Source: Idiomarina piscisalsi (GTDB lineage: Bacteria > Pseudomonadota > Gammaproteobacteria > Enterobacterales > Alteromonadaceae). From it: a DNA stretch of 64,000 bases. Shown piece after piece: positions 48,462 through 57,331 of this stretch. The stretch lies in contig NZ_PIQA01000003.1 of the NCBI RefSeq assembly GCF_003987095.1, forward strand, positions 248,001-312,000. Reading direction: 5' to 3'. Under the pieces are notes generated by a model that saw nothing but the letters and a program-made list of their open reading frames with translations, ran no database searches and was not told where the DNA came from. Position numbers and translations under genes: made by a program. Every line of letters starts with the position of its first letter. The stretch's first letter is position 1.

Positions 48462-48491
48462 AGTCTAGGTGCCACTGTTTCCCACTGTCAA
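48462..48491 (-). promoter_or_regulatory. Predicted mraZ (dcw cluster) promoter
   Basis: A consensus -35 TTGACA (48486-48491) and a -10 TAGACT (48462-48467) are 18 bp apart on the minus strand. Transcription from here would feed mraZ and the overlapping genes of the cell-wall cluster. Confidence 0.7.
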
Positions 48492-48568
48492 GAAAAAAAC
48501 CGCTCTATTTGTCAGGGTTTCTGGCCGATAACAACTAAACTCTTGAAGAAACGTGTGAAATAGCAGTG

Positions 48569-48597
48569 TTAGAGCCTGGGATTAATTTGTGTAATAC
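48569..48597 (+). promoter_or_regulatory. Possible promoter of the GGDEF-EAL gene
   Basis: TTAGAG (48569-48574) and TAATAC (48592-48597) are 17 bp apart, 33 bp upstream of the ATG at 48630. The -35 is a moderate match only. Confidence 0.4.
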
Positions 48598-48629
48598 TCA
48601 GGAGAGTCACATTTGAGGTAAATTCGTGC

Positions 48630-50771
48630 ATGAAGCGTTTTTGGCTTTTCATTATTTTTAGCTTTGCTGTTGCCAGCACCGGTGTTATTTGGTTTGCCGA
48701 AAACCAACACGCTCAAACCGTAGAAGCCCGAAAGCGCACAGCAACCGAACGCCTTGGCAAGTTGCGTGCTTCGTTAGAGGGGCAACTGAATTCCTCGTTA
48801 GTCACTGTGCGCGCTTTGCGAGCTGAAATTAAACTTTCTCCCAATATTTCTAATGCTCGGTTTAACGCATTGATGACCGAGTTAATCACCCAAGATGTCC
48901 CCATCCGCCATGTTGCCTTAGCACCTGACCTGGTTATTCAATTTGTGCACCCATTAAAGGGCAACGAGCAAGCTCTTGGTTTTAATTACCGAGAGTCACA
49001 AGCCCAACTTGAGGGCGTACAAAAAGCCATTACAAACGGCGACGTTGTTATAGATGGCCCCGTCGAGTTAGTACAAGGCGGTTTAGCCTTAATTGCGCGA
49101 GCCCCCGTTGTTTTAGAAAACGACTTATGGGGTGTCATTGCAGTTGTTATTCAAATTGATGAGCTTATGGCCAATAGTGGCTTAACTTCTGAGCAAAGCA
49201 TCTATTCGACATCATTAGCGAAAGTTAATGCGGCGGGCGCCAGAGAGTTTCAGTTCGGAGATTTATCTGTGTGGGAGAAAGATCATGTCACTAGCGACGT
49301 CTCACTTTCCGCTGGGCAATGGCTACTAGCAACAGCGCCGGTTGATGGGAACTGGGTCTCCCGAGGCTTCGTCTACTGGAGCATTGTCGTTTTTGGTCTC
49401 ATATTGGCAGCCTTAATGAATGCCTTTATGTATTACCTTTTTTATACGCAAATGCGACTGCGCAAAGCCCTTACCATTATTGATGAACAAGCCAGCTTTG
49501 ACTCGCTCACACAGTTGCACAATCGGCGCTCCTTTATTAGACACCTCAACCGTTTAACGGGCAAAGCGGCTAAATACAACCACTTCGCAATTCTGTTTAT
49601 CGACTTAGATCACTTCAAAGAGGTGAATGACAGTCTTGGGCATGACTCTGGTGATGAGTTATTAAAGGTGGCGGGCTCACGTTTAAGAAAAGAGCTTAGA
49701 ACGGAGGATTTTATCGCTCGTTTGGGCGGCGACGAGTTTGTTGTTGTTATTAACCGGCTGAAATCAAAAGACGTTATTGACCAATTAGCCCTGAAACTAA
49801 ATAACGCGTTGAATAAACCCTTTGCGTTAAGTCATAGCCAAGTGCAAACCTCATGCAGTATCGGCGTTGCACTTTATCCAGACGATGGCCTGACTACCGA
49901 ACAGTTACTTAAAAATGCCGACTTAGCGATGTATGCCGCGAAAGAAGCTGGGCGACGCACGCACTACTTCTTCAACGAAGAGCTTCGCAGGCGTTCGGAG
50001 CACCAGAACTCGATACATAGCCGTATGCGAGCAGGGCTGAAAAACCGTGAGTTTCGTTTGGTGTATCAGCCTATCGTTAATTTTAGTAACGGCAAAGTTG
50101 AAAAGTGTGAGGCTCTGCTGCGATGGACAGACGACAACGGTAATGTCATATCCCCTGCAGAATTTATCCCGGTTGCCGAAAGTACCGGTTTAATACACGA
50201 ACTTGGTCAGTTTGTTTTAGAGCAAGCCTGCGCTGATTGGAATTTACTGCAGAGAAACGACATTCATATAGGCTTGTCCATTAACCGCTCCGAACGGGAG
50301 CTGAATGATTTAAATGCCGCCAAACAATGGCTTGAATGTATTAGTCAGCACCAGTTACCGGCGGACAAAGTGACCTTTGAAATTACTGAATCACTGCTAA
50401 TGAGCAATAAACAGCGACAGATTCACATTCTGCATTACTTGCGTTCAAACGGCGTTAAAATTGCGATTGATGACTTTGGGACTGGCTACTCCAGTATTAA
50501 TTACCTTCAGCGCTATCCGGTTGATTACCTGAAAATTGATCGGAGCTTTCTGAACCACGCACCTGGCGATAGAATACAAGTTGCCTTGACTGAGGCATTG
50601 CTGCGAGTGGCCCGCGCATTAGATATTGATGTGATTGCCGAAGGCGTTGAAAACAAAGAACAATGGGAATTTCTCCAACACCAGAAATGCGACTTTGCAC
50701 AGGGCTACTACATTAGTCCCGGCCTGGGTATTGAAGAGCTCACACGTTTCTTAAAACAGTGGCAATTTTGA
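48630..50771 (+). CDS. CHASE-GGDEF-EAL membrane protein (cyclic-di-GMP turnover)
   Basis: A 713-residue sensor. An N-terminal membrane helix (about 3-22), a periplasmic CHASE-type domain (about 40-240; FVHPLKGNEQALGFNYRE) and a second helix (about 250-272) precede a GGDEF domain with intact LGGDEF (366-370) and an RTED inhibitory site five residues before it. A C-terminal EAL domain follows with EALLRW, ITESLLM, DDFGTGYSS and a later AEGVENKEQ. Both catalytic cores look intact, so it could make and degrade cyclic-di-GMP depending on a periplasmic signal. It is a single gene, divergent from mraZ and convergent with rnpB. Confidence 0.94.
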   Translation: MKRFWLFIIFSFAVASTGVIWFAENQHAQTVEARKRTATERLGKLRASLEGQLNSSLVTVRALRAEIKLSPNISNARFNALMTELITQDVPIRHVALAPDLVIQFVHPLKGNEQALGFNYRESQAQLEGVQKAITNGDVVIDGPVELVQGGLALIARAPVVLENDLWGVIAVVIQIDELMANSGLTSEQSIYSTSLAKVNAAGAREFQFGDLSVWEKDHVTSDVSLSAGQWLLATAPVDGNWVSRGFVYWSIVVFGLILAALMNAFMYYLFYTQMRLRKALTIIDEQASFDSLTQLHNRRSFIRHLNRLTGKAAKYNHFAILFIDLDHFKEVNDSLGHDSGDELLKVAGSRLRKELRTEDFIARLGGDEFVVVINRLKSKDVIDQLALKLNNALNKPFALSHSQVQTSCSIGVALYPDDGLTTEQLLKNADLAMYAAKEAGRRTHYFFNEELRRRSEHQNSIHSRMRAGLKNREFRLVYQPIVNFSNGKVEKCEALLRWTDDNGNVISPAEFIPVAESTGLIHELGQFVLEQACADWNLLQRNDIHIGLSINRSERELNDLNAAKQWLECISQHQLPADKVTFEITESLLMSNKQRQIHILHYLRSNGVKIAIDDFGTGYSSINYLQRYPVDYLKIDRSFLNHAPGDRIQVALTEALLRVARALDIDVIAEGVENKEQWEFLQHQKCDFAQGYYISPGLGIEELTRFLKQWQF

Positions 50772-50778
50772 AATAAGG

Positions 50779-51128
<350 letters not shown>

Positions 51129-51136
51129 GGCGACGG

Positions 51137-51165
51137 ATTCTACGCTGTGTGGCGCTCTAACTCAA
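51137..51165 (-). promoter_or_regulatory. rnpB promoter
   Basis: TTGAGT (51160-51165) and TAGAAT (51137-51142) are 17 bp apart on the minus strand, placing the transcript start about 7-8 bases downstream at the 5' end of helix P1. The -35 overlaps the rsmI stop codon, so the promoter is partly inside the rsmI coding region. Confidence 0.8.
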
Positions 51166-52013
51166 TCGTTGTTTTTCTGACTTAACGCCCACTGATACAA
51201 TTCATTTTTTCGCTCGCCATGAAGCTTCGCACTTAAAGCCGCCGCTTTTTTCAAAGGCAGTTCTTCAAGCAGTATTTGCAAAGTGCGTTTCGCTTCTTCC
51301 CCTGGACCAGAGGTGTCCTTAGGTGCCTGAAACGGCTCAACCAACAGAACCATTTCCCCGCGCTGCTGGTTTGGATCCTCGTTTAAGCGTGTTATGAGCT
51401 CCCCAGCCGAGCCCGTTAAATAAGTCTCGAATTGTTTGGTAAGCTCGCGCGCTAACACCACTTGCCGCTCGTCCTCGAAAATATCCGCCATCGCTTCCAG
51501 AGTGTGCAGTATTCGGTGTGGGCTTTCATAAAACACTAAAGTACGCGGTGTGTTCACCAAGCTCTCCAGCTTTGCTCGACGTTGTGCCGGCTTAGACGGT
51601 AAAAAGCCCTCGAATTGAAAACTGTCGGTCGGCAAACCGGCCCCTGAAAGCGCCACTGTCAGCGCACAAGCTCCTGGCAACGAAGTGACTTTCACATTCT
51701 GTTTCCGACACAAACTTACCAGCGCATAGCCCGGGTCACTAATTAACGGAGTACCCGCATCAGAGACCAGAGCTATCGACTCACCATGTGTCACCCGCTC
51801 AATCAGTTGTTCAGCTTTTGCTTTTTCATTGTGATCGTGAAATGCAAAGACAGGAACCTGTACGCCATAATGTTCCAGTAATTTACGAGTATGACGTGTG
51901 TCTTCCGCTGCAATTGCGTCCACTTCCTTAAACACTGTGAGTGCTCGTTCGGTAATATCCGAGAGGTTTCCAATTGGCGTAGGTACTATATAAAGAGTGC
52001 CTGGTTCCGACAT
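51162..52013 (-). CDS. rsmI: 16S rRNA (cytidine1402-2'-O)-methyltransferase RsmI
   Basis: A 283-residue SAM-dependent methyltransferase of the tetrapyrrole-methylase fold that modifies C1402, the same nucleotide as RsmH. The start at 52013 (MSEPGTLYIVPTPIGNLSD) is preceded by GAAGGCG; a frame 10 residues longer is less likely. Motifs include AEDTRHTRKLLEHYG, ALVSDAGTPLISDPGY, GLPTDSFQFEGFLP and YESPHRI. It diverges from lpoA, as in E. coli. Confidence 0.96.
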   Translation of the reverse strand: MSEPGTLYIVPTPIGNLSDITERALTVFKEVDAIAAEDTRHTRKLLEHYGVQVPVFAFHDHNEKAKAEQLIERVTHGESIALVSDAGTPLISDPGYALVSLCRKQNVKVTSLPGACALTVALSGAGLPTDSFQFEGFLPSKPAQRRAKLESLVNTPRTLVFYESPHRILHTLEAMADIFEDERQVVLARELTKQFETYLTGSAGELITRLNEDPNQQRGEMVLLVEPFQAPKDTSGPGEEAKRTLQILLEELPLKKAAALSAKLHGERKNELYQWALSQKNND

Positions 52014-52027
52014 AAAAGCGCCTTCGT

Positions 52028-52075
52028 TTGTGTCCATGTTCAATGCGGTTTATAGTATCACCGAATAGTCGTCAA
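52028..52075. promoter_or_regulatory. Overlapping divergent promoters for lpoA and rsmI
   Basis: On the plus strand TTGTGT (52028-52033) and TATAGT (52051-52056) are 17 bp apart and face lpoA. On the minus strand TTGACG (52070-52075) and TATAAA (52049-52054), 15 bp apart, face rsmI. The -10 elements overlap, so the two polymerases would compete. The minus-strand spacing is short, so that half is less certain. Confidence 0.45.
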
Positions 52076-53955
52076 TGCGGAATCTTACTGTGTTTAAAGC
52101 GTATCGTTTTGTTTTTATCGCCATTATTGCCTGCTTTGCTCTGACACAATGTACGTCAGCGCCACAACGCACCCCAAAGCCACAAGAGCGGCCGGATGTT
52201 CAGCAGCAAACGCTCGATTTAGAGGACGCGAAAAGCTCTGCTGACTGGCTGGAAGAAGCATGGCAGGCTTCCAATGATATTGCCAAAAACTCAGCATTAG
52301 TGCAGGCGGCACTGACCCTTCAGGACGAGAAGGAATGGCAGAAGTCGGCAGCGATACTTTCGCGCCTGGATAAAAGCCAGCTTACGAATGACGCTAACCG
52401 TTATTTCCGACTGGCCAAAGGCCGTTGGTATGCACACAATCAGCAGTGGCCTCAAGTTTACAAAACACTAAAAGGGCTGCCTGAGCAGTTCACTCAAAAA
52501 GAATACAAACGCCTAACTCTGGAGTTACTCGCCTTCGCTGCTGGAGAACGGCATCAGTATTGGCAGGCACTGACGTGGCAAGTCGAGGCCCAACGCTATT
52601 CCGACGAGCCATCACCTAACATGTTATGGCAAATAGCACGTCAGGTGACACAGTCTCAGTTGCCAACGGAACGACCTAGAGATCTTGTTTTAGCCGGTTG
52701 GTGGCGTCTAATCGATAACCACCATCAGGCAATGACGTCGCCAGGCGCTTTTTCAGCGTTGTTAGACAATTGGCAAAACAGTTTCCCGAATCACCCTGCG
52801 CGTGAACTCGTCAACTCCTGGGTTAGCTCTGATAGCCAAAGCAATGAAATCGACAAACGTAAAAATACACTCGTTGCTGTTTTACTGCCATTATCCGGTC
52901 AATATGAAGCGCAGGGCCTAGCAGTGCGTGACGGCATTATTGCCAAAGTTAGTGAAACCAGAAGCCATGAGCTGGTTTTTATCGACACTCACCAGCTAAG
53001 CTTCGAAGAGCAGCAGTCCAAGCTAGAAGAGTTAAAGCCAGCAGGAGTTATTGGTCCTCTGTTAAAAGACTCTGTTGCCGAATGGGTTGGACAGACAAGT
53101 TTAAATACTCCTCAGGTCTTTCTTAACCAAATTGATGCAGATACCTCAAAGGCGACGGCAAATAGCCATTCCATTTTCTTTGCGCTAAATCCTGAAACAG
53201 AAGCAGAGCAAGCGTCTGAGTTTATGAGCTCAGCATCGAGCCGAACGAAGCGTCCGCTGGTTTTGGCAGCGAATACCCCTGGTTCGCAACGCATGGTTGA
53301 GCGCTATAAAGAAAGCTGGTCAGGTATTAACGAGCCTTCGGTGAGCTTATTCAGCCAACGGGACGACATGAAGTCGGCAGTGGAAACATCGCTGGGACTC
53401 GTGGGCAGTAAAGAGCGAATTCGGGCAGTAAAAATTGCAGCTGGTAAAATCATCGTTGATGAGCAAGAGCGTAGCCGGCGTGATATAAGTGGTATTTATT
53501 TGCCCGGTAACCTCCAACAAGTTCGTCTGTTAAAACCCTTTATTGACGTCAGCATTTCACCTTTTGCTGAACGTATACCTGTTTACGGAACCTCGTCTGC
53601 ACACGAGCTTACGAATCAACTCGGCGACAACGATCTCAACGGTCTTATATTTTCTGAAACACCTTGGTTAGTCCGGAACGGCGGCCAAAATATTTTGCTA
53701 AACCAATGGCTTGACGCTCGTTCAGGGTGGGACCTCTCACAAGCTCGTTTAGCCGCTATGGGTTACGATAGCGTCGACTTGTTACAACGTTTACCCATAA
53801 TGCAACGTATGCCAGGAACACACTGGAAAGGTTTAAGTGGCGTTCTGAGTGTAGAAAACCAAGTCGTAAATAGACAGTTACAATGGGCTGCATTTAAAAA
53901 CGGGAGTATCACCGTGCTAAAGGAGCAGCCCAATGCAGGAAAAAACAACCGGTAA
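52075..53955 (+). CDS. lpoA: Penicillin-binding protein activator LpoA (LppC) lipoprotein
   Basis: A 626-residue outer-membrane lipoprotein that activates PBP1a. A signal peptide ends FALTQC, so lipid attachment is at about Cys22. The N-terminal half is helical TPR-like (about 50-250). The C-terminal half (about 260-615) is a periplasmic-binding-protein fold beginning VAVLLPLSGQYEAQGLAVRDGI. Order lpoA-yraN-diaA-dolP is as in E. coli. It overlaps yraN by 23 bp. Confidence 0.94.
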   Translation: MRNLTVFKAYRFVFIAIIACFALTQCTSAPQRTPKPQERPDVQQQTLDLEDAKSSADWLEEAWQASNDIAKNSALVQAALTLQDEKEWQKSAAILSRLDKSQLTNDANRYFRLAKGRWYAHNQQWPQVYKTLKGLPEQFTQKEYKRLTLELLAFAAGERHQYWQALTWQVEAQRYSDEPSPNMLWQIARQVTQSQLPTERPRDLVLAGWWRLIDNHHQAMTSPGAFSALLDNWQNSFPNHPARELVNSWVSSDSQSNEIDKRKNTLVAVLLPLSGQYEAQGLAVRDGIIAKVSETRSHELVFIDTHQLSFEEQQSKLEELKPAGVIGPLLKDSVAEWVGQTSLNTPQVFLNQIDADTSKATANSHSIFFALNPETEAEQASEFMSSASSRTKRPLVLAANTPGSQRMVERYKESWSGINEPSVSLFSQRDDMKSAVETSLGLVGSKERIRAVKIAAGKIIVDEQERSRRDISGIYLPGNLQQVRLLKPFIDVSISPFAERIPVYGTSSAHELTNQLGDNDLNGLIFSETPWLVRNGGQNILLNQWLDARSGWDLSQARLAAMGYDSVDLLQRLPIMQRMPGTHWKGLSGVLSVENQVVNRQLQWAAFKNGSITVLKEQPNAGKNNR

Positions 53956-54283
53956 TAAAGCGGAGTCCATAGCGTCCGAGTTTCTGGCCAAGCATCAGAT
54001 TAGCATTGTCGAGCGGAATTATCGTATTGACGGTGGAGAGGTCGACCTAATAGCCAGAGATAACGACGCTTGGGTATTTGTAGAAGTAAAGTATCGTGCT
54101 AATGAAAAGTTTGCGTCAATACTGGAACAAATAACGCCCCAACAATGTCGTAGAATTCGCTATACTGCGCGCCATTATTTAATGACTCATAATATAGATG
54201 AACATACCGCAGCAATAAGGTTTGATGTTATTGGCATAAGCGGAAGTTCGCTTAACATAGAATGGATTAAGGACGCCTTTTAA
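53933..54283 (+). CDS. yraN: YraN/UPF0102 family nuclease-like protein
   Basis: A 116-residue protein of the UPF0102 family with a restriction-endonuclease-like fold. The conserved core is GGEVDLIARDNDAWVFVEVKYRAN, with the E-x-D-x(n)-E-x-K pattern of the fold, seen as GEVDLIA and FVEVKYR. Its biological role is unknown; nuclease activity in Holliday-junction processing has been suggested for the fold only. It overlaps the lpoA stop by 23 bp and ends 2 bp before diaA. Confidence 0.92.
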   Translation: MQEKTTGNKAESIASEFLAKHQISIVERNYRIDGGEVDLIARDNDAWVFVEVKYRANEKFASILEQITPQQCRRIRYTARHYLMTHNIDEHTAAIRFDVIGISGSSLNIEWIKDAF

Positions 54284-54285
54284 TA

Positions 54286-54828
54286 ATGATGACTGACGAG
54301 TCTATTAAAGCGCTTTTTACACAGAGCATTCAAACCCAAATATCGGCTGTCGAAAGCCTCTCAGAGGACATGCTGGCAACCGTTGAACTACTCGTTGGAC
54401 ATCTTCTGAACGGTCAGCGTGTTTTTATTTCCGGAACGGACACAAGTAGCTCACTGGCTGGTCATTTTGTGCACCTAATGACGGAAGGCATGAAATTAGA
54501 GCGTCCGCCTTTTCCGGTAATGAGTCTAACATCGAGCCCCAAAAAACAGCTTGCGGCACTCGGCCAGTCCGGCGATATCTTGCTCGTTATTGCGGATAAA
54601 GACTCCGAACAACTAACGGGGGTTATGGAAAGCGCAATTAGCCGGGAAATGATTATTATCGCACTGACCGGTGAAGGAAATGAGCTAGTGTCGGGCTTGC
54701 TGGGGCCAAATGACGTTGAATTGCGAGTGCCCAGTTTAAATGCAGCCCGAGTGCTGGAAACACAATTGTTTATACTGCACAGCCTGTGCGAGCAAATTGA
54801 ATCGACTATTTTTCCTGAGGAGCATTAA
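54286..54828 (+). CDS. diaA: DiaA-like SIS-domain protein
   Basis: A 180-residue SIS-domain protein. By position (yraN-diaA-dolP) it corresponds to DiaA, which binds DnaA and promotes timely initiation at oriC. The SIS core runs from GQRVFISGTDTSSSLAGHFVHLMTEG to GDILLVIADKDS. It is shorter than E. coli DiaA (196) and the similarity to the GmhA/DiaA group is moderate. A general phosphosugar-binding role cannot be excluded from sequence. Confidence 0.85.
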   Translation: MMTDESIKALFTQSIQTQISAVESLSEDMLATVELLVGHLLNGQRVFISGTDTSSSLAGHFVHLMTEGMKLERPPFPVMSLTSSPKKQLAALGQSGDILLVIADKDSEQLTGVMESAISREMIIIALTGEGNELVSGLLGPNDVELRVPSLNAARVLETQLFILHSLCEQIESTIFPEEH

Positions 54829-54829
54829 A

Positions 54830-55408
54830 ATGATGAACCAAAGTCGTCATATTCTCATTGTATCAGCGCTTTGTTTAGCGTTTCTTCAGGGCTGTGCGGC
54901 CGTAGCAGTGGGAGCTGCTGCCGTGGGCGTTAGCTCCGCCAGCGACCCTCGTACTATCGGTACCCAAATCGATGATCAAACCATTGAAATGAAAGCTAAC
55001 GCCAAATTAGGCAATGAGAAAAAGCTTAACGAAGCTCGCATCGTTGCAGTTAGCTACAACAACAATGTACTTCTTATAGGTCAAGCTCCGACAGAAGCGC
55101 TAAAGCGCCTCGCAGAAGACACTATTCGCGATACCAATGGTATTAATAATATATTTAATCAGATCCGTATTGGTTCTAAAGCTAGTCCAGGGGTTTTAGC
55201 AGGGGACAGCTGGATAACCAGCAAGATAAAACTTAAATTTGCCAGCAATGATGCTGTACCAGCTACTAGCATTAAAGTAGTTACCGAAAATGGTGAAGTT
55301 TTCTTGTTAGGAAATGTCACTCAACAACAAGCAAATGCTGCTATCGACATTGCCAGAAATGTTGACGGTGTCGAGAGAGTCATCAAGGCATTAACGATTA
55401 AGGGTTAA
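54830..55408 (+). CDS. dolP: Outer-membrane lipoprotein DolP (dual BON domain)
   Basis: A 192-residue lipoprotein with signal peptide ending LAFLQGC and two BON domains (about 45-115 and 120-190), the layout of DolP/YraP. DolP localises to division sites and supports outer-membrane integrity and BamA function. The start at 54830 (MMNQSRHILI) follows GAGGAGC; an in-frame ATG inside diaA is rejected. Its stop codon lies in a perfect 11-bp stem-loop shared with the end of convergent sspB. Confidence 0.92.
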   Translation: MMNQSRHILIVSALCLAFLQGCAAVAVGAAAVGVSSASDPRTIGTQIDDQTIEMKANAKLGNEKKLNEARIVAVSYNNNVLLIGQAPTEALKRLAEDTIRDTNGINNIFNQIRIGSKASPGVLAGDSWITSKIKLKFASNDAVPATSIKVVTENGEVFLLGNVTQQQANAAIDIARNVDGVERVIKALTIKG

Positions 55409-55414
55409 TGCCTT
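55385..55414. terminator. Stem-loop between convergent dolP and sspB
   Basis: AAGGCATTAAC pairs perfectly with GTTAATGCCTT across an eight-base loop; the dolP stop codon (55406-55408) is in the 3' arm. No T run follows on either strand, so it is a candidate 3'-end stabiliser or weak bidirectional terminator. Confidence 0.55.
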
Positions 55415-55422
55415 GGCTTACA

Positions 55423-55857
55423 CTATTTGACGACTTTAAGATGGCCGCGTTTTTTCGGCTTATCTGACGGGGTGTCATTACCTTCATTCGAACCAGGGTT
55501 TGAATCTCCAACTTCATCATCAAGTTCGGGCATCTTATCAAGCTCTGGTTCCGCTTCGAACATGGCACCAGCGCCATTTTCGCGGGCATAAATAGCCAAT
55601 GCCGCAGTCATAGGAACAACAACTTGCATAGGCTTTCCACCGAAACGAGCATTGAACCTGACTTCAGCGTCTCCTAATTGCAGTCCCTGTACAGCAGATG
55701 GTGAGATGTTTAAAACAATCTGACCATCGCTGACAAAGTTCTGCGGCACTACCGTACCCACAATGGTTGCATCGACAACCAAGTGGGGTGTGAGCTCATT
55801 GTCAACGATCCACTCATAGAGTGCTCGCAGTAAATAGGGACGTTTAGGTGTCATCAT
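55423..55857 (-). CDS. sspB: ClpXP adaptor SspB
   Basis: A 144-residue adaptor that delivers ssrA-tagged proteins to ClpXP. The conserved ssrA-binding core (about 5-110) includes RPYLLRALYEWIVDNELTPH, QIVLNISPSAVQGLQLG and ARFGGKPMQVVVP. A long acidic flexible linker follows, and the C-terminal tail RGHLKVVK corresponds to the ClpX-binding module. The start at 55857 has GGAGGAAG; two extra upstream codons are possible. It lies 34 bp after sspA. Confidence 0.96.
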   Translation of the reverse strand: MMTPKRPYLLRALYEWIVDNELTPHLVVDATIVGTVVPQNFVSDGQIVLNISPSAVQGLQLGDAEVRFNARFGGKPMQVVVPMTAALAIYARENGAGAMFEAEPELDKMPELDDEVGDSNPGSNEGNDTPSDKPKKRGHLKVVK

Positions 55858-55891
55858 TACTTCCTCCACCTTTGAAGCGATTGGGCATTAA

Positions 55892-56515
55892 TTAGCCGCG
55901 TGCAAGCTCTCTTTCAGCTTCAGTCAACGAGTCCTGGAATGTCTTACGTTCAAATAGACGGACCATGTACTGCTTAATTTCTTTTGCGCCTTGACCGTCT
56001 AACTCAATACCATAAGCAGGTAAACGCCAAAGTAGCGGTGCCAGGTAACAATCAACCAAGCTAAACTCTTCACTCATAAAGTAAGGTGCGTCGGCAAAAA
56101 CAGGCGCCAAGGAGAGAATACCTTCTTTCAATTCCTGTTTCGCTTGTGCGTCACCTTTAGCAATTTTATCGGCCAACGAGTACCAATCCCTCTCAATACG
56201 ATACATCATTAAGCGGCTAGTGCCTCGTGCGACAGGATAAACAGGCATAAGCGGCGGGTGTGGGAAACGCTCATCCAAATACTCCATGATGATTTGTGCG
56301 TTATATAGCACTAAGTCACGGTCAACAAGCGTTGGTGCCGCTTCAGGATAAGGGTTAAGCTGCAATAGATCTTCCGGGGTGTAGTCTTCCGTCACGAATG
56401 TGATTTCAACACCGACACCTTTTTCAGCTAAAACCAAACGCACCTGATGACTTTTTAAATCATCTTTTCCTGAATATAACGTCATTACTGAGCGTTTATT
56501 TGCTGTTACAGCCAT
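55892..56515 (-). CDS. sspA: Stringent starvation protein A (glutathione S-transferase fold)
   Basis: A 207-residue RNA-polymerase-associated protein with a glutathione-S-transferase fold, needed for acid tolerance and phage transcription in E. coli. The N-terminal thioredoxin-like domain (about 10-85) contains VMTLYSGKDDLKSHQVRLVL and EAAPTLVDRDLVLY; the helical domain (about 95-200) contains the SLVDCYLAPLLWRLP segment. It is a likely operon with sspB. Confidence 0.95.
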   Translation of the reverse strand: MAVTANKRSVMTLYSGKDDLKSHQVRLVLAEKGVGVEITFVTEDYTPEDLLQLNPYPEAAPTLVDRDLVLYNAQIIMEYLDERFPHPPLMPVYPVARGTSRLMMYRIERDWYSLADKIAKGDAQAKQELKEGILSLAPVFADAPYFMSEEFSLVDCYLAPLLWRLPAYGIELDGQGAKEIKQYMVRLFERKTFQDSLTEAERELARG

Positions 56516-56541
56516 TCCTTTCTCCAGATAATATCAACGGC

Positions 56542-56565
56542 AAAAGGGTGGCAAGCCACCCTTTT
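56542..56565 (-). terminator. Rho-independent-type terminator after petABC
   Basis: AAAAGGGTGGC pairs perfectly with GCCACCCTTTT across a two-base loop, with the closing T run in the 3' arm, 32 bp after the petC stop. The symmetry suggests it can work on either strand. Confidence 0.8.
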
Positions 56566-56596
56566 AAATTCCGCTTGTGCGGATAAACAGACCCAA

Positions 56597-57331
56597 TTAC
56601 TTAAGATCTTTCCAAAATTCTTTTTTCAAGAACCACGCTAAAATCGTAAAAATAAGCAGGAATCCGAACACAAACCAACCAATGCGACGTTGTTCCAACA
56701 GCATTGGTTCACCCGTGTAAACCAGGAATGAGGTTAAATCAAGCGCGGCTTGATCATATTCACTCCCTGATAAGCGGCCACTGCCGTCAGCCTGGATACC
56801 TACATAAACTTCTTTCATTTCACCATCTATCATACGCTCTTCGTATGTCTTTTCCGGTACACCCTGCAGTTCTTCCAAGACATGCGGCATTCCCACGTTA
56901 GGGAATACTGCGTTATTCACCCCAAACGGACGGCTGTCGTCTTTATAGAAAGAGCGTAAGTAAGTGTATATCCAGTCGGCTCCACGAACTCGGGCTACGT
57001 TAGTTAAGTCAGGCGCTGCAGTGCCGAACCAGTTAGATGCTGCTTCGGTGCTCATATTATTGGTAATACGATCACCCGCTTTTTGACCAGTAAACTGCAG
57101 ATTTTCTTCACCCAGCTCCTGTGGAATGCCAAGATCTTCAAAGGTTCGGTTATAACGATGATACTGCAATTGGTGACAACCCAAGCAGTAGTTCATGTAT
57201 AACTGTGCGCCACGTTGCAGTGATGCTTTATCGTGCAGGTCAACCTCAGCTTCGTCCAAAGGTACGGTTGGACCCGCCGCGAAAACCAGCGACGGGACCA
57301 AAGTCATAAGAGCGATTAACAATTTTTTCAT
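56597..57331 (-). CDS. petC: Cytochrome c1 of the cytochrome bc1 complex
   Basis: A 244-residue haem c protein of complex III that passes electrons from the Rieske centre to soluble cytochrome c. A signal peptide (about 1-18) precedes the haem motif CLGCH (about 50-54) in MNYCLGCHQLQYHRY. The axial Met is likely in FPNVGMPHVL. A C-terminal membrane helix (about 215-235) anchors it. It overlaps petB by four bases. Confidence 0.96.
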   Translation of the reverse strand: MKKLLIALMTLVPSLVFAAGPTVPLDEAEVDLHDKASLQRGAQLYMNYCLGCHQLQYHRYNRTFEDLGIPQELGEENLQFTGQKAGDRITNNMSTEAASNWFGTAAPDLTNVARVRGADWIYTYLRSFYKDDSRPFGVNNAVFPNVGMPHVLEELQGVPEKTYEERMIDGEMKEVYVGIQADGSGRLSGSEYDQAALDLTSFLVYTGEPMLLEQRRIGWFVFGFLLIFTILAWFLKKEFWKDLK

